DNA from: Aquirhabdus sp.
GTDB lineage: Bacteria; Pseudomonadota; Gammaproteobacteria; Pseudomonadales; Moraxellaceae
Assembly: GCA_030152425.1 (NCBI GenBank)
Contig: JASLJP010000298.1
Coordinates: forward strand, 1-6,438
DNA: 6,438 nt
Reading direction: 5' to 3'
Below, piece by piece: positions 5,763 through 6,438 of the stretch. Positions within the stretch are counted from its first letter, which is position 1. Each line of letters opens with the position of its first letter. The notes under the pieces are model-generated. The model saw only the letters and a program-made list of their open reading frames with translations, had not been told where the DNA came from and ran no database searches. Both the position numbers and the translations under genes were made by a program.

Positions 5763-6438
5763 TTATACAGCCATCCCCGATGAATGGCCTGCGATGAGTT
5801 TCACCACATCGACCATTCTATTCGAGTAGCCCCATTCATTGTCATACCACGCATAGATTTTTATATGCGTACCATTGATGACCATGGTCGATAGCGCATC
5901 GACGATGGACGAGCGCGGGTCGTTCACATAGTCGACCGAGACCAAGGGGCGTTCTTCATAGCCGAGATAGCCTTTGAGGCGGCCTGACGCCGAGGCGGCT
6001 TTGAGCAGTTGGTTGACCTCCGCCACGCTGGTGGATTTTTCCACTTCAAACACGCAGTCGGTCAGTGAGGCATTGGCCAGCGGTACGCGTACCGAATGGC
6101 CGTTGAGGCGTCCCTTCAGATCGGGGAAGATCTCGCCGATGGCACTGGCTGATCCGGTCGTACTGGGGATCAGGCTAATACTGGCGGCACGCGACAGGCG
6201 CAGGTCGCTATGCGGCTGGTCGAGCAGGCTCTGGGTATTGGTCAGGTCATGAATGGTGGTCATCGAACCATGACGGATCCGCAGATGATCGTGAATGACT
6301 TTAACCACGGGAGCGAGGCAATTGGTCGTGCAGGAGGCAGCCGTGACCACCCGATCACGCGCCGGATCATACTGCTGGTCATTCACCCCCATCACGATGT
6401 TCAGCACGCCTTTGACCGGTGCGGTCACCGTGACGCGC
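5763..6438 (-). CDS. gap: Glyceraldehyde-3-phosphate dehydrogenase, ArsJ-associated type (5' end outside window)
   Basis: The C-terminal 224 residues; the frame runs off the right edge, so roughly 110 N-terminal residues (most of the NAD-binding domain) are missing. Visible are the catalytic loop AASCTTNCLAP (nucleophilic Cys at 6330-6332), the catalytic His in TTIHDLTNTQ, the RAAS and STTGSA segments, the phosphate-binding Arg in SVRVP, and WYDNEWGYSNRMVD at the end. The family normally oxidises glyceraldehyde 3-phosphate to 1,3-bisphosphoglycerate. Several local features (HDLTNTQ with a DQPHSDLR run instead of the usual GPS-KDWRGGRAA, and ERPLVSVDY followed by NDPRSSIVDA) match my recollection of the ArsJ-associated enzymes, which form 1-arseno-3-phosphoglycerate for export by ArsJ. 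No arsJ lies downstream in this window; it could be upstream, to the right. The GTG at 6428 is an internal Val codon, not the true start. An ordinary glycolytic role remains possible. Confidence 0.9.
   Translation of the reverse strand, partial: RVTVTAPVKGVLNIVMGVNDQQYDPARDRVVTAASCTTNCLAPVVKVIHDHLRIRHGSMTTIHDLTNTQSLLDQPHSDLRLSRAASISLIPSTTGSASAIGEIFPDLKGRLNGHSVRVPLANASLTDCVFEVEKSTSVAEVNQLLKAASASGRLKGYLGYEERPLVSVDYVNDPRSSIVDALSTMVINGTHIKIYAWYDNEWGYSNRMVDVVKLIAGHSSGMAV

Noticed and set aside
6426..6428. GTG as the start of a short GAPDH-like protein
   Set aside because: The frame is open upstream to the edge and the residues before it (R-V-T) continue the family alignment, so this is an internal Val codon of a gene cut by the window.

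Overview
The window looks like chromosomal DNA of a Gram-negative proteobacterium, probably a gammaproteobacterium. It encodes a FadL-type outer-membrane channel and proteins with classical Sec signal peptides, uses G/C-ending codons, and puts Shine-Dalgarno sites 6-8 bases before its starts. A member of the Moraxellaceae or a relative would fit, but nothing here fixes the genus. I see no tRNA, rRNA, CRISPR array, insertion sequence or phage gene.

Layout from left to right: (1) 1-1214, minus strand: the first 404 codons of a larger, Asn/Thr/Gly/Ser-rich, very Lys/Arg-poor protein built of short beta-strand repeats. It runs off the left edge and has no Sec signal, so it resembles a type I-secreted surface or extracellular protein. 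(2) 1215-1578: a non-coding leader carrying two overlapping, mutually exclusive hairpins. (3) 1579-2871, minus: a complete FAD-dependent oxidoreductase of the amine oxidase/protoporphyrinogen oxidase-like class. (4) 2872-3104: a divergent promoter region with a perfect tandem 9-bp repeat and a 17-bp imperfect dyad. (5) 3105-4391, plus: a FadL/OmpP1-family outer-membrane channel. (6) 4443-5270, plus: a two-gene YeeE/YedE-type inner-membrane pair (sulfur-compound transport family). (7) 5277-5744, minus: a small exported protein of unknown function. (8) 5763-6438, minus: the C-terminal two thirds of a glyceraldehyde-3-phosphate dehydrogenase that most resembles the ArsJ-associated (arsenate-detoxification) type.

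There are three transcription groups. The left minus-strand genes (oxidoreductase, then the repeat protein after a 364-bp leader) may be separate units. The plus-strand set (FadL channel plus the two YeeE/YedE genes) is compact, with gaps of 51 and 12 bases, and could be one transcript moving small or hydrophobic substrates across both membranes. The right minus-strand set (GAPDH, then the exported protein 18 bases downstream) looks like an operon tail and meets the plus-strand set convergently with only 6 bases between stop codons.

I found no clearly new multi-gene system. The points most worth a second look are the repeat protein and its leader, the ArsJ-type GAPDH followed by an exported unknown instead of arsJ, and the regulatory-looking repeats between the oxidoreductase and the FadL channel.
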